Source: Mycolicibacterium moriokaense (GTDB taxonomy: Bacteria > Actinomycetota > Actinomycetes > Mycobacteriales > Mycobacteriaceae). From it: a DNA stretch of 64,000 nt. Both the position numbers and the translations under genes were made by a program. Location of the stretch: the NCBI RefSeq assembly GCF_003347205.1, contig NZ_QQBJ01000015.1:1-64000 (forward strand), given 5' to 3'. The notes below the pieces were generated by a model. That model was not told where the DNA came from. It did no database searches and worked only from the letters and a program-made list of their open reading frames with translations. Below are positions 8,782 to 16,658 of the stretch, in pieces (within the stretch, counting starts at the first letter, position 1; each line of letters starts with the position of its first letter).

Positions 8782-11631
8782 TTATGTGTGCGCCAGTGAA
8801 TCCTGATACCTGGCGTCGTCCAACAGGTAGAGCGTCTCGCCGTCGAGCGTCGAGTAAACGGAACGCATGATCACGTTGCCATTCGCATCCGTCTTGCCGT
8901 CGGGATCGGGGATGTGACCGGTGATGGAGGTCAGACCGATCGTGGCGTCACCTTTCAGGACCCCGGTGTGCGTGCCCGTGACCTGAACGTCGGCGAGGTA
9001 ATAGACGGTGTTCAGGCTGGGCTGACTACTGGTGGATTCGGTTCCATTCAGGATCATGCCGTCCTCGTTGACGTAGTCGCTGTACGTCACCGTGCGCAGT
9101 GTGTATCCGGGTCGATTCGGGTCTGCCTTCTCGGTGATTGTCGCGGTGCCGCCTCCGGCACCGGCGTATGTCCCCACTGGCGGAAGGGGCGGCGGTTTCA
9201 CCACGTAGCCGGCCAATGACGGGAACGTCGATGACAGCGCGGGCGTCGTCACATCGCCCTGCACCGTCCCGGTGCTGGTGGTGTACTGCAGATTGGCGAC
9301 CACGAGGCGGTACTGCTGTGGGTGGTCAATGTTGTACTCCCAGAAGGTGACCGCACTACCATCGGCATTGAAGCTGGGCATGCTGCGCGCAGTCCATCTG
9401 TCATCCGGTGCGTAGAGCGGGATCCCGTTCTCGCCCTTCAGATCGTCTTCGACGGCGACCAGCCACTCCTGATTGGAGATGTTGGTCGGGAGTGCGTACT
9501 TGTAGTACACGGGCCCCTGAATATAGGTGGGCAGGAACGCCGGCCGAGTGATCCTCGACATCGGTGTCAGTCCGTCGAAGCCTCGCAGACTGCCGACCGC
9601 CATCCACTGTTCGTTGGGCGACAGGTCCATGTCCTCGTCGTAGTCGAGGTTGCCGTTCAAGCGGGTCACCTGGCCGCTAGCCAGGTCGATCACGACGTTG
9701 TCCGCATTTCCCGCCTCGTTCAAACCGCAGAGGCAGATGATGCCTTTACCGTCGGGGGTCCAGTTCTTGCCCTCACCCGCGACCGCGACCACCTTCGAAT
9801 TGACGATGTCATATCCGGAACCATCGGCTCGGCGAACCAGATCGCCGACGACCGGCACCTCTCCGACGTAGCCACCCTGACCGAGCTCGATGCGGCTGTA
9901 GAGAATGTGCTGTCCGTCGGGCGAGATTCGTGGCTCGTTGAGTTCCGAGACCGAGAACACCGAGGTGCTCTTCGGCGGCACGATGGGGACCAGCTTTGCA
10001 GTTGTGTTCCCGTTGTAGCCGACGGGTTCGTAGATGACCGCCGTGGGTTTGGCCGTCTCGAGCTGAACCAGTATTCGTCCCGAGCCGTCGTTGGTAGGCA
10101 CCGGCTTGAAGAGATTGGCGGTGGTGCCCGGGGAGAGGCCGCAGGACAAGCACGTCGCCGTGCCCGTTCCGTCGCTGTTGATCTGATAGAGCTCGCTACG
10201 CGTTGTGCCGGTCGGGGTGCCGGTGAAGTAGATGGTCTTTCCGTCGGCGGAGTAACGCGGAGTCCAGGGTTTGTCGATGCCGGGCACGTCCAGGACCACC
10301 CGAGTCACAGTCGGGGGCTGCACCGAGACGTCGATGGTCTGCTGAGCGCTGTGCGGAACTCCGAATTTGCTCAACAGGTTGGTCTTGCCGTCGCTCACCG
10401 TCACAGTGAACGAATCAGTCTGCACCGCAGTGTAATTGATGTCGGCAGGAGTATAGGCGAACTTGCCGGAGGCCTGATCGATCGTGACTGTGCCACCCTT
10501 GTCCGTCTTCCAGGTCGACGCATCCACCTGGGTCGCATCGGTGACCGTGTAGGTCAAGGCGTCGCCCTCGGGATCATTGGCGCCGACGTAGCCGGTGACG
10601 GTTTGGCCGGTCTGCACCGTCGTGCTTGGGTTGTAGTTGACGGTGGGGGCCTGGTTGAACAGGTTGCGACGGACCCAGCCCAGTACGGCCCACACCACCG
10701 GCGTCACCGGTTCGGGTGTTTTGGGCGCGGGCGCCAGGAACGGATTGAGGACGTTGGTCACCACCTGATTCAGGAAGCCGACGACGCCGATGGCAGGGAC
10801 GGCGAGCTGGCCCTTAGGCACCGCGGGGGCAACGGCAGCGGTGGCGATCGAACCGGTGACAGCGGCGCTTGCGGTGTTGACCTTCAACGCTTCTGCGACC
10901 GGCGCCGTCGTCGACTCCGTGAGCTTTTCAGTCATCTGCCTGACGGGCTTGAGCGCATCGTCGACGCTGTCGGCCGCCGTCGCCAGCTTCGACACGGCGG
11001 CGGTCAGCGAAGAAGTCGCAGACTTGACGGGGCCACCGCGGGTGGGCTTCGCCTCCGTCCTGAACATGGTCGAAGTGCCCTGTCCGGCCCGTGGCGCGAT
11101 GACAACGGGCGGTGCGCTCCCCTCGGCGGGCTCGACCGACTCGGTGGCGGGCGGTGTGACACGGGTTCGCGCTTTCTTCGCACCCAGGTCGAGTGTGATG
11201 GTTTTCGACCCGATCTTGATGCTGTTGGCGCTGATGGTCACGCCTGGGGCCACCTCGATGCTTGTCGAAGAGCCCGATGACGTCTTCTTGCCCTCGGTCG
11301 TGGTCGAACCGCCGCCGCTCGTCGACGAGGATTCGCCCGCCGTCGACGATTCGAGTGATGGGCCCTCCGTCGTGCCTGTACCCGTGCCCGTGCCGCCGAC
11401 GGCGCCCGCAGTTGAGGAATCCGTATTCGAATCGGCGCCTGGCGTATCCCCCGATTGTGTCGAACCTGGGTCTGTCGAGTCTGCACTGGCCACGCCGGGT
11501 GAGGTGACCAACAGGACTCCAATTCCCAATGCCGCAGCAAGGGCGCCGATCCGACCGATATGGCGACTGTAGGTGCTGACGGGTGAGGTGGTCGGGATGC
11601 TGTGGGTGAAGGACGAGCGATGACCGGTCAT
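8782..11631 (-). CDS. Large secreted protein: Ser/Thr-rich stalk, Ig-like domain, TolB-like beta-propeller
   Basis: 949 residues from the ATG at 11631. An upstream in-frame ATG at 11793 is rejected because two operators (11684, 11707) would then lie inside the gene. The N-terminus is a signal peptide of mycobacterial type (GALAAALGIGVLLVTS, cleavage near VASADS). A Ser/Thr/Gly-rich linker of about 80 residues follows, then a proline/alanine-rich region. Next comes a cadherin/VCBS-like Ig module (YVGANDPEGDALTYTV, FTVTVSDG). A propeller follows with repeated blades such as PRYSADGKTIYFTG, PRISPDGQHILYSR and LSPNEQWMAVGS. It is probably exported and surface-exposed; a role as substrate-binding or hydrolytic component is speculative. 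Confidence 0.8.
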   Translation of the reverse strand: MTGHRSSFTHSIPTTSPVSTYSRHIGRIGALAAALGIGVLLVTSPGVASADSTDPGSTQSGDTPGADSNTDSSTAGAVGGTGTGTGTTEGPSLESSTAGESSSTSGGGSTTTEGKKTSSGSSTSIEVAPGVTISANSIKIGSKTITLDLGAKKARTRVTPPATESVEPAEGSAPPVVIAPRAGQGTSTMFRTEAKPTRGGPVKSATSSLTAAVSKLATAADSVDDALKPVRQMTEKLTESTTAPVAEALKVNTASAAVTGSIATAAVAPAVPKGQLAVPAIGVVGFLNQVVTNVLNPFLAPAPKTPEPVTPVVWAVLGWVRRNLFNQAPTVNYNPSTTVQTGQTVTGYVGANDPEGDALTYTVTDATQVDASTWKTDKGGTVTIDQASGKFAYTPADINYTAVQTDSFTVTVSDGKTNLLSKFGVPHSAQQTIDVSVQPPTVTRVVLDVPGIDKPWTPRYSADGKTIYFTGTPTGTTRSELYQINSDGTGTATCLSCGLSPGTTANLFKPVPTNDGSGRILVQLETAKPTAVIYEPVGYNGNTTAKLVPIVPPKSTSVFSVSELNEPRISPDGQHILYSRIELGQGGYVGEVPVVGDLVRRADGSGYDIVNSKVVAVAGEGKNWTPDGKGIICLCGLNEAGNADNVVIDLASGQVTRLNGNLDYDEDMDLSPNEQWMAVGSLRGFDGLTPMSRITRPAFLPTYIQGPVYYKYALPTNISNQEWLVAVEDDLKGENGIPLYAPDDRWTARSMPSFNADGSAVTFWEYNIDHPQQYRLVVANLQYTTSTGTVQGDVTTPALSSTFPSLAGYVVKPPPLPPVGTYAGAGGGTATITEKADPNRPGYTLRTVTYSDYVNEDGMILNGTESTSSQPSLNTVYYLADVQVTGTHTGVLKGDATIGLTSITGHIPDPDGKTDANGNVIMRSVYSTLDGETLYLLDDARYQDSLAHT

Positions 11632-11683
11632 TCGAGGCTCCGTTGGCGAAGGGACTGTTCTTATTTGGTGTTCGAGCAGTTGG

Positions 11684-11699
11684 CTATACATGCGTACAG
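11684..11699. promoter_or_regulatory. TetR-type operator, site 5
   Basis: CTATACATGCGTACAG, 53 bp upstream of the secreted-protein start at 11631. Confidence 0.8.
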
Positions 11700-11706
11700 C
11701 GACAGC

Positions 11707-11722
11707 CTGTACGACTGTAGAG
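11707..11722. promoter_or_regulatory. TetR-type operator, site 6
   Basis: CTGTACGACTGTAGAG, one mismatch from a perfect palindrome; tandem with site 5 (7-bp gap). Confidence 0.7.
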
Positions 11723-11916
11723 CACGATTTCGGCTTTGTGAACAGAAAATTGTGACCAAATCGCAGCGGCGCGAGATTTGTGACATGTCGCACACCTCTC
11801 GCGCCTTCGTCGACTGCCGAATCAGACGACGTTCGCGCAGGTCAACGGCCACGACTTACCGGCGCGATGCCTGTCCAGCCTGTGTTGCATCCAGGGTTGG
11901 AACACGCAGATTTGCC

Positions 11917-11932
11917 CTGTACAGTCGTATAG
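11917..11932. promoter_or_regulatory. TetR-type operator, site 7
   Basis: CTGTACAGTCGTATAG, 46 bp upstream of the carboxymuconolactone-decarboxylase-like gene at 11979. Confidence 0.8.
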
Positions 11933-11978
11933 CCCCCGGGTCCCCGGGGCACTACCTTCCTCCGGAAAAGGAGCATCG

Positions 11979-12608
11979 ATGGCTCGGATAGATCCGCTTC
12001 CTCGGCAAAAATGGCCTCCGAAGATGCGCGAGGCTCTTCAGGCGATGATTCCGCCGGAACCGCGCTATCCCCTGACACAAGAAGGACGACCCAGCGGAAC
12101 GAACATCCTCGGCGCGATGGCGCATCATCCAGCTCTCGCGAGAGGCTACTTCGGCCTCAACGGCCATCTCCTGCTCGCCACCACGTTGACCGAACGACAT
12201 CGCGAACTGATCATCATGCGCGCCGCCGTGCTTGCACGATCAACCTACGAATGGGTCCAGCACGTGTTTCTGTCGCAGGATGCCGGCCTATCAGATCTTG
12301 AAATCGCCTGGATCGCTTGGGGTCCTGATGCACCGTTCTGGAATCAGTGCGATGCGGCGGTTCTGCGCGCCGTCGACGAACTGGTCGCGAACGGAGCAAT
12401 AGGCGCCAACACCTGGGCGGTTCTGCGTGCCAACCTCAATACCGAGCAAATGCTCGATCTGATCTTCACCGCAGGCTCTTACACGCTGCTCGCATGGATG
12501 GTGAACTCATTGGAGATTCCTCTCGACGATGACCTCTACCAGGCGTTCGATAGTCGCCCCAACAACGCCAGCGAAGAACAAGCGCAAGCAGCTTCCCCGC
12601 GCGACTAG
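11979..12608 (+). CDS. Carboxymuconolactone decarboxylase-family protein
   Basis: 209 residues with the CMD/AhpD fold signature: a helix RHRELIIMRAAVLARSTYEW, then QHVFLSQDAGLSDLEI. The AhpD catalytic CxxC pair is absent, so a peroxidase activity is unlikely. Mycobacterial relatives of this shape occur in catabolic clusters, often without a proven reaction. The upstream GGAAAAGGAGC is a good ribosome site for the ATG at 11979. The TetR gene follows almost immediately, so the two are probably one operon. Confidence 0.82.
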   Translation: MARIDPLPRQKWPPKMREALQAMIPPEPRYPLTQEGRPSGTNILGAMAHHPALARGYFGLNGHLLLATTLTERHRELIIMRAAVLARSTYEWVQHVFLSQDAGLSDLEIAWIAWGPDAPFWNQCDAAVLRAVDELVANGAIGANTWAVLRANLNTEQMLDLIFTAGSYTLLAWMVNSLEIPLDDDLYQAFDSRPNNASEEQAQAASPRD

Positions 12609-12610
12609 CG

Positions 12611-13282
12611 GTGAGCCGTCTGTACGGGCGTACAGTATACTTTCCGCAAGCCCGCGGCAGCCGCGGAAAGCGCGTAAGGAGGTGGGTCCCTACGGCAGCC
12701 CACAGGCGCGTAGGCGCCGAGAATTCCAAAACGCGTGATGCTCTCCTCGACTGCGTGGAACGGCTACTGCTCGAGAAGGGGCATGCCGGGATCAGCTATC
12801 GCATCTTGGCCGCGAAAGCCGGTGTGACCCCCAGCCTCGTCCAGTATTACTTTCCCACCCTCGACAGTCTCTTCATCGCGATGGTCCACCGACTCATCGA
12901 ACGAGATCTTCAGCACTGGACCGATGCGCTTGCCCAGCGCCCGGACGAGCCGCTGCGGGTGTTGTGGGAGTACAGCTACGGCAAGTCCGCCGGCGCTATG
13001 AGCAGTGAGATCATGGCGTTGGGAAACCACAGGCCGGCGTTGCGGGATGAGATCGCCGCAGGCACGGAACAGATTCGAAAGATCCAACTCGAAGCCCTAC
13101 TGGCCGCCTACGGCGAAGAATCCTTCTTGGACGGCAGATTCTCTCCGGAAGCTATGGTGCTCCTGGTAACCAGCATGCCCAAATATCTGAGCCTCGAAGA
13201 GGGAATCAACGTCGCGTTGGGACACGGCAAGCTTGTCGAAGCCTTCGAAAGCTACCTCGAGTCCCTCGAACCCAAGCATTGA
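12611..13282 (+). CDS. TetR-family transcriptional regulator, paralogue 2
   Basis: About 200 residues of domain. HTH and dimer domain match paralogue 1 at 1600 nearly residue for residue (VGAE.SKTRD, AAKAGVTPSLVQYYFP, IMALGNHR). The start is a puzzle: the only in-frame ATG/GTG/TTG before the domain is GTG at 12611, which puts an operator (12620-12635) inside the coding sequence. An excellent AGGAGG (12677-12682) lies before GTC CCT ACG, which aligns with the ATG of paralogue 1. Either the protein starts at 12611 with a 30-residue basic extension, or a non-standard or mutated start is used. It is a second candidate repressor of the cluster. Confidence 0.85.
   Translation: MSRLYGRTVYFPQARGSRGKRVRRWVPTAAHRRVGAENSKTRDALLDCVERLLLEKGHAGISYRILAAKAGVTPSLVQYYFPTLDSLFIAMVHRLIERDLQHWTDALAQRPDEPLRVLWEYSYGKSAGAMSSEIMALGNHRPALRDEIAAGTEQIRKIQLEALLAAYGEESFLDGRFSPEAMVLLVTSMPKYLSLEEGINVALGHGKLVEAFESYLESLEPKH
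12620..12635. promoter_or_regulatory. TetR-type operator, site 8
   Basis: CTGTACGGGCGTACAG, a perfect palindrome in its arms, right before or inside the N-terminus of TetR paralogue 2; suggests autoregulation. Confidence 0.8.
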
Positions 13283-13498
13283 CGACGAGTTGCAGGCGCG
13301 CTCCACAATCGATGCGGGCGGCGACGTCGATGTAGACCATCCCGGCCGTTACGGAACTCACCGCGACCGCCTGATGGACGGATGCAATCCACTTAGCACA
13401 CAATGGAACACAGCCGGCGTCTCTGCAGTAGCTCTGGGTAAACACGTAAGCCATGCAGCTTCTCCGCGACGCTTTCGGTAAAGATCAAATGCCCGTCG

Positions 13499-14686
13499 TC
13501 AACTCAAGATAACGGGCATCGAATCCCAACCCCGTACGGTCGAGGTGCGAGACCGGCGGGCACCGTCGTAATCGACTTCCCACTTCGGGAATCGCTTCAA
13601 CACCTCTTCCAGTGCAATACGCCCCTCCAGTCGCGCCAGCGGCGCACCCAGACAGAAGTGCGCGCCGCGCCCGAAGGTCAGATGCCCGCCCGGCTTGCGG
13701 CGAAGATTGAAACTGTCAGGATTGTCGAAATGGCGCTCGTCGCGATTCGCCGAGGCCAGCATCAGCAACAGTGCGCTGCCTGCCGGCACCGCCTGGCCGT
13801 GAAACTCGACGTCCTCCGTCGCCACATACCGCGCGACGTGCGGCCCGGGCGGCTCGAAGCGCAGCAACTCTTCGATCGTGTTGGGGACGAGGGAGTGATC
13901 CGCGGTGAGTTCCTGCAGTTGATCGGGATGCTCGGCCAGAACTTTGCCCATCCAGCCGAAGAGCCGTCCGGTTGTCTCGACACCGGCACCGGCAATGACG
14001 GCCAGGAAGATCAGCAGCTCGTGCGTCGTGAGCTTGCGGATCGCGCCCGACTCGTCCTCGAACTCAACCGCGAGCAACTCGGTAATAAGGTCATCCGACG
14101 GGTTTTCCTTGCGCCACTTGACGTATTCGGCGAACATGTCGCCGTCGAAGTAGTGATCCTTGTCCACCGGTAGCGGCTGGCCAGGCTTGTTGCGAAGCAC
14201 CCGGTGTGCCTCCGCGCGCACCGACGGCTGATCGGCGTCGGGGATGCCGACCAGCATGCCGATGGTCTTCATCGGCAACTCGCGACCGAGATCCTGGACG
14301 AAGTCGAAGCGGTCGGCGCCGACCACCGGGTCGAGGCAGGCTACGCAGAACGACCGAATCTTGTCCTCGAGGGCGCGCATCTTCTTCGGCGCGAACGCAC
14401 GCCCGACCAGTGCCCGGTGGATGGTATGCAGCGGCGGGTCTTCGTTGATGAACACCCCCGGAGGCATGACAGGATCGGTCTTGACGACCTCGAGAATGTC
14501 CCCCTTGGCTGAGCTCAGCCGACTCGGATCCCGCAGCGCGGCATCGACGTCCGTGTACCGGCTGAGCCCCCAGAAATCGTGTCGCTCGTTGTACAGCAAC
14601 GGCTGTTCGTCCCGTAAACGCTTGTACGTGGGATACGGGTCAAGATCGATCTCGACGTCCCACGGGTCGTAGTACAGGTCGCTCAC
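13499..14686 (-). CDS. Cytochrome P450
   Basis: 395 residues starting at GTG 14686 (VSDLYYDPWD); the frame is open far upstream but there it overlaps the operator and the divergent gene, so the longer version is rejected. Signatures: I-helix AGAGVETTGRLFGW, ExxR in IEELLRFEPP, heme motif FGRGAHFCLGAPLAR. Compact N-terminus typical of soluble mycobacterial CYPs. It is divergent from the TauD-like gene, with operators near both starts. 215 bp without a recognisable feature separate it from the TetR gene at its 3' side. Substrate unknown. Confidence 0.93.
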   Translation of the reverse strand: MSDLYYDPWDVEIDLDPYPTYKRLRDEQPLLYNERHDFWGLSRYTDVDAALRDPSRLSSAKGDILEVVKTDPVMPPGVFINEDPPLHTIHRALVGRAFAPKKMRALEDKIRSFCVACLDPVVGADRFDFVQDLGRELPMKTIGMLVGIPDADQPSVRAEAHRVLRNKPGQPLPVDKDHYFDGDMFAEYVKWRKENPSDDLITELLAVEFEDESGAIRKLTTHELLIFLAVIAGAGVETTGRLFGWMGKVLAEHPDQLQELTADHSLVPNTIEELLRFEPPGPHVARYVATEDVEFHGQAVPAGSALLLMLASANRDERHFDNPDSFNLRRKPGGHLTFGRGAHFCLGAPLARLEGRIALEEVLKRFPKWEVDYDGARRSRTSTVRGWDSMPVILS

Positions 14687-14726
14687 TGCCCCTCCTCGGC
14701 TGTTTGAAACGAGTGTAGTGCATATG

Positions 14727-14742
14727 CTGTACATCCGTATAG
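14727..14742. promoter_or_regulatory. TetR-type operator, site 9
   Basis: CTGTACATCCGTATAG, 41 bp upstream of the P450 start at 14686. Confidence 0.8.
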
Positions 14743-14747
14743 CCTGA

Positions 14748-14759
14748 CCCCCCCCCCCC
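14748..14759. repeat. Run of 12 cytosines
   Basis: A homopolymeric C tract 5 bp from operator site 9 in the divergent P450/TauD intergenic region. Such tracts change length by slippage; here it would alter promoter or operator spacing. It may also simply be an error-prone stretch. Confidence 0.7.
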
Positions 14760-14858
14760 GGAACAGAATGCGACGGCCGACGCATGACCGGACTCCTGGA
14801 GTCACCGTCACCTGCAGGCCCTCCAGATCCTCCAGAGCCGAAGCGAAATTGCCCAATT

Positions 14859-14874
14859 CTATACAGTCGTATAG
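14859..14874. promoter_or_regulatory. TetR-type operator, site 10
   Basis: CTATACAGTCGTATAG, 67 bp upstream of the TauD-like gene at 14942. Confidence 0.8.
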
Positions 14875-14941
14875 CATCTTGTTCTGTTCGTCTGTAGACT
14901 CCTTTTCTTCTCGCAGCCCATGCTCGAAAGGAATTGTTGTG

Positions 14942-15781
14942 ATGGGTAAAGAGCGGACAATCGCCCCCACGATCGGCCTCGAGGTCACCGGTATGTCCGG
15001 CGACCAGTTCACCGATCCGCGCATCGCACAACAGGCACAGCACGTGCTCGACGCCCACGGTGTGGTGGTCTATCGCGAGGTCCACCTCAGCGACGACGAA
15101 CTGCTGGCGTTCAGCCGTCAACTCGGCACTCTTGTCGTGCAACCGACCGGAGAGCACCATCACCCTGAGATCCAGACCATCACCTTGGATCCCACGAAGA
15201 CCAATGCAATGCTCGCTTCCTACCGACAGGGCAACTTTCATTGGCACATCGACGGCGCCACAGAGGAAGTGCCGCAGAAGGCGACACTGCTGACCGCCCG
15301 CGCGGTTGATCCGGCCGGCGGCGATACCGAATTTGCCAACACATACGCCGCCCATGCGGCCCTGACCGAGTCGGAGCGCTCGGAGATCGCCGATCTGCAG
15401 GTGGTTCACAGCTTCGCCCACGCACAGTCGCTGGCCAATCCCGACGCCACCGATACCCAACGCGAATCCTGGGATCGCGTGCCGTCCCGTGTTCATCCAC
15501 TTGTGTGGACGAGGCGCAACGGCCGCCGATCACTGTTGCTCGGCGCTACCGCAGCCGAAATCGTCGGCTGGCCGGCCGACAAGGGACGCGCCCTACTCGA
15601 CCGGCTCCTTGCCTGGGCCACGCAGCCTCAGTTCACCCTCCGACACTCATGGCGCGTCGGCGATCTCGTGATGTGGGACAACACTGGAATGCTGCACCGC
15701 GCCTTGCCCTTTGAACCCTCCTCAGTGCGGCTCATGCACCGCACCACGCTGCGGGGTGAGGAACCCGTGGCGGCCGCCTGA
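14942..15781 (+). CDS. TauD/TfdA-family Fe(II)/2-oxoglutarate dioxygenase
   Basis: 279 residues. The facial triad is visible: HxD in FHWHIDGA and the distal histidine in MLHRALPF, followed by the 2-oxoglutarate-binding arginine in LMHRTTLRG. GDTEFANTYAAH and the region around LLLGATAAEIVGW are typical of TauD. Enzymes of this family hydroxylate substrates such as taurine, phenoxyacetates or alkyl sulfates, with 2-oxoglutarate turnover. Start at 14942 follows GAAAGGAATTGTTG; an upstream in-frame ATG at 14768 is rejected because operator site 10 would be inside the gene. Confidence 0.9.
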   Translation: MGKERTIAPTIGLEVTGMSGDQFTDPRIAQQAQHVLDAHGVVVYREVHLSDDELLAFSRQLGTLVVQPTGEHHHPEIQTITLDPTKTNAMLASYRQGNFHWHIDGATEEVPQKATLLTARAVDPAGGDTEFANTYAAHAALTESERSEIADLQVVHSFAHAQSLANPDATDTQRESWDRVPSRVHPLVWTRRNGRRSLLLGATAAEIVGWPADKGRALLDRLLAWATQPQFTLRHSWRVGDLVMWDNTGMLHRALPFEPSSVRLMHRTTLRGEEPVAAA

Positions 15782-15804
15782 CGCCCTCCGGCTTCGGCGC
15801 CACA

Positions 15805-16578
15805 TCAGCGAGGGCCGTACGCGGCCCCCCCATCGATGAAGAACGGGTGGCCGGTGATGTATCGAGATGCGTCACTGGCCAGGAAGACGATCACCGGTCC
15901 GAGGTCGTTATCCGAATCGCCCACGAAACCAACGGGAAACGCCGACTCGATCGTTCGACGGTTCTCATCGCTGATGGCCATCCAATCCTTCATCGCATCG
16001 GTGACCACGGCAGGGTAGATCACGTTCACGGTGATGCCGAACCTGCTCCAGTCCGTCGCCGCGGCGTACGTCAGCGACGCAATCGCGCCCTTGGCCATCG
16101 CGTAGTGTCCGACGTTGGACACACCACCCCGTGCAGCGCCCGAGGCGGTGTTGACGATTCGACCCCACTGCTTCTCCTTCATGTGAGGCAAGCACGCCTG
16201 CATGAATCTCAGGGTTGCCACCGGACCGGAATACAGCGACGTCGCCACAAGGTCGTCGGTGAGTTCTTCCCAGGGAACCGGATCCAGTCCGCCTTGCGCA
16301 TTGTTGACGAGGATGTCAACGCTTCCATACGTTTTGACAGTCTGGTTGACCACGTCGGCGATCTGGGACTTCTCCCGAACGTCACAGTGCAGGGCCAAAC
16401 AATTGCCGCCGGTTTCTGCTATCTCATCTCTCACGAGGACCAGGTCGTCATAGACCAAATCGCAGGCCACAACCTTTGCACCAGCGGCGGCCAGCGCTTT
16501 CGCCTCGGCCTTTCCGATACCTCGCCTCGCTCCGCTGACGATGGCAACCTTGCCGTCCAGTACGCCGCCGTAATCCAT
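15805..16578 (-). CDS. Short-chain dehydrogenase/reductase
   Basis: 257 residues: SGARRGIGK cofactor loop, VDILVNNAQGG, TASGAARGG with the catalytic serine, YAMAK active site and ITGHPFFIDGGA at the C-terminus. Converges with the TauD-like gene (23 bp apart). Its start is 39 bp from operator site 11, shared with the divergent esterase. Confidence 0.9.
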   Translation of the reverse strand: MDYGGVLDGKVAIVSGARRGIGKAEAKALAAAGAKVVACDLVYDDLVLVRDEIAETGGNCLALHCDVREKSQIADVVNQTVKTYGSVDILVNNAQGGLDPVPWEELTDDLVATSLYSGPVATLRFMQACLPHMKEKQWGRIVNTASGAARGGVSNVGHYAMAKGAIASLTYAAATDWSRFGITVNVIYPAVVTDAMKDWMAISDENRRTIESAFPVGFVGDSDNDLGPVIVFLASDASRYITGHPFFIDGGAAYGPR

Positions 16579-16617
16579 GCCGTTCTCCCTGCTTCGCCAT
16601 ACTTGGTGTGTCCGTGG

Positions 16618-16633
16618 CTATACGACTGTACAG
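16618..16633. promoter_or_regulatory. TetR-type operator, site 11
   Basis: CTATACGACTGTACAG between the divergent SDR (start 16578) and esterase (start 16659). Identical to site 2. Confidence 0.8.
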
Positions 16634-16658
16634 CGTGATGGGCTAGGCTGATACGAAA

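Noticed and set aside
9322-11280. Long open frame on the plus strand across the secreted-protein gene
   Set aside because: It is the antisense of a well-supported gene; its Arg-rich composition and lack of domain patterns fit a GC-rich shadow.
11632-11793. Longer start of the secreted protein
   Set aside because: Operators 5 and 6 lie inside it and the signal peptide begins near the ATG at 11631.
14687-15496. N-terminal extension of the second P450 to 665 residues
   Set aside because: It would cover the operators and the divergent TauD-like gene; the P450 domain begins normally at GTG 14686.
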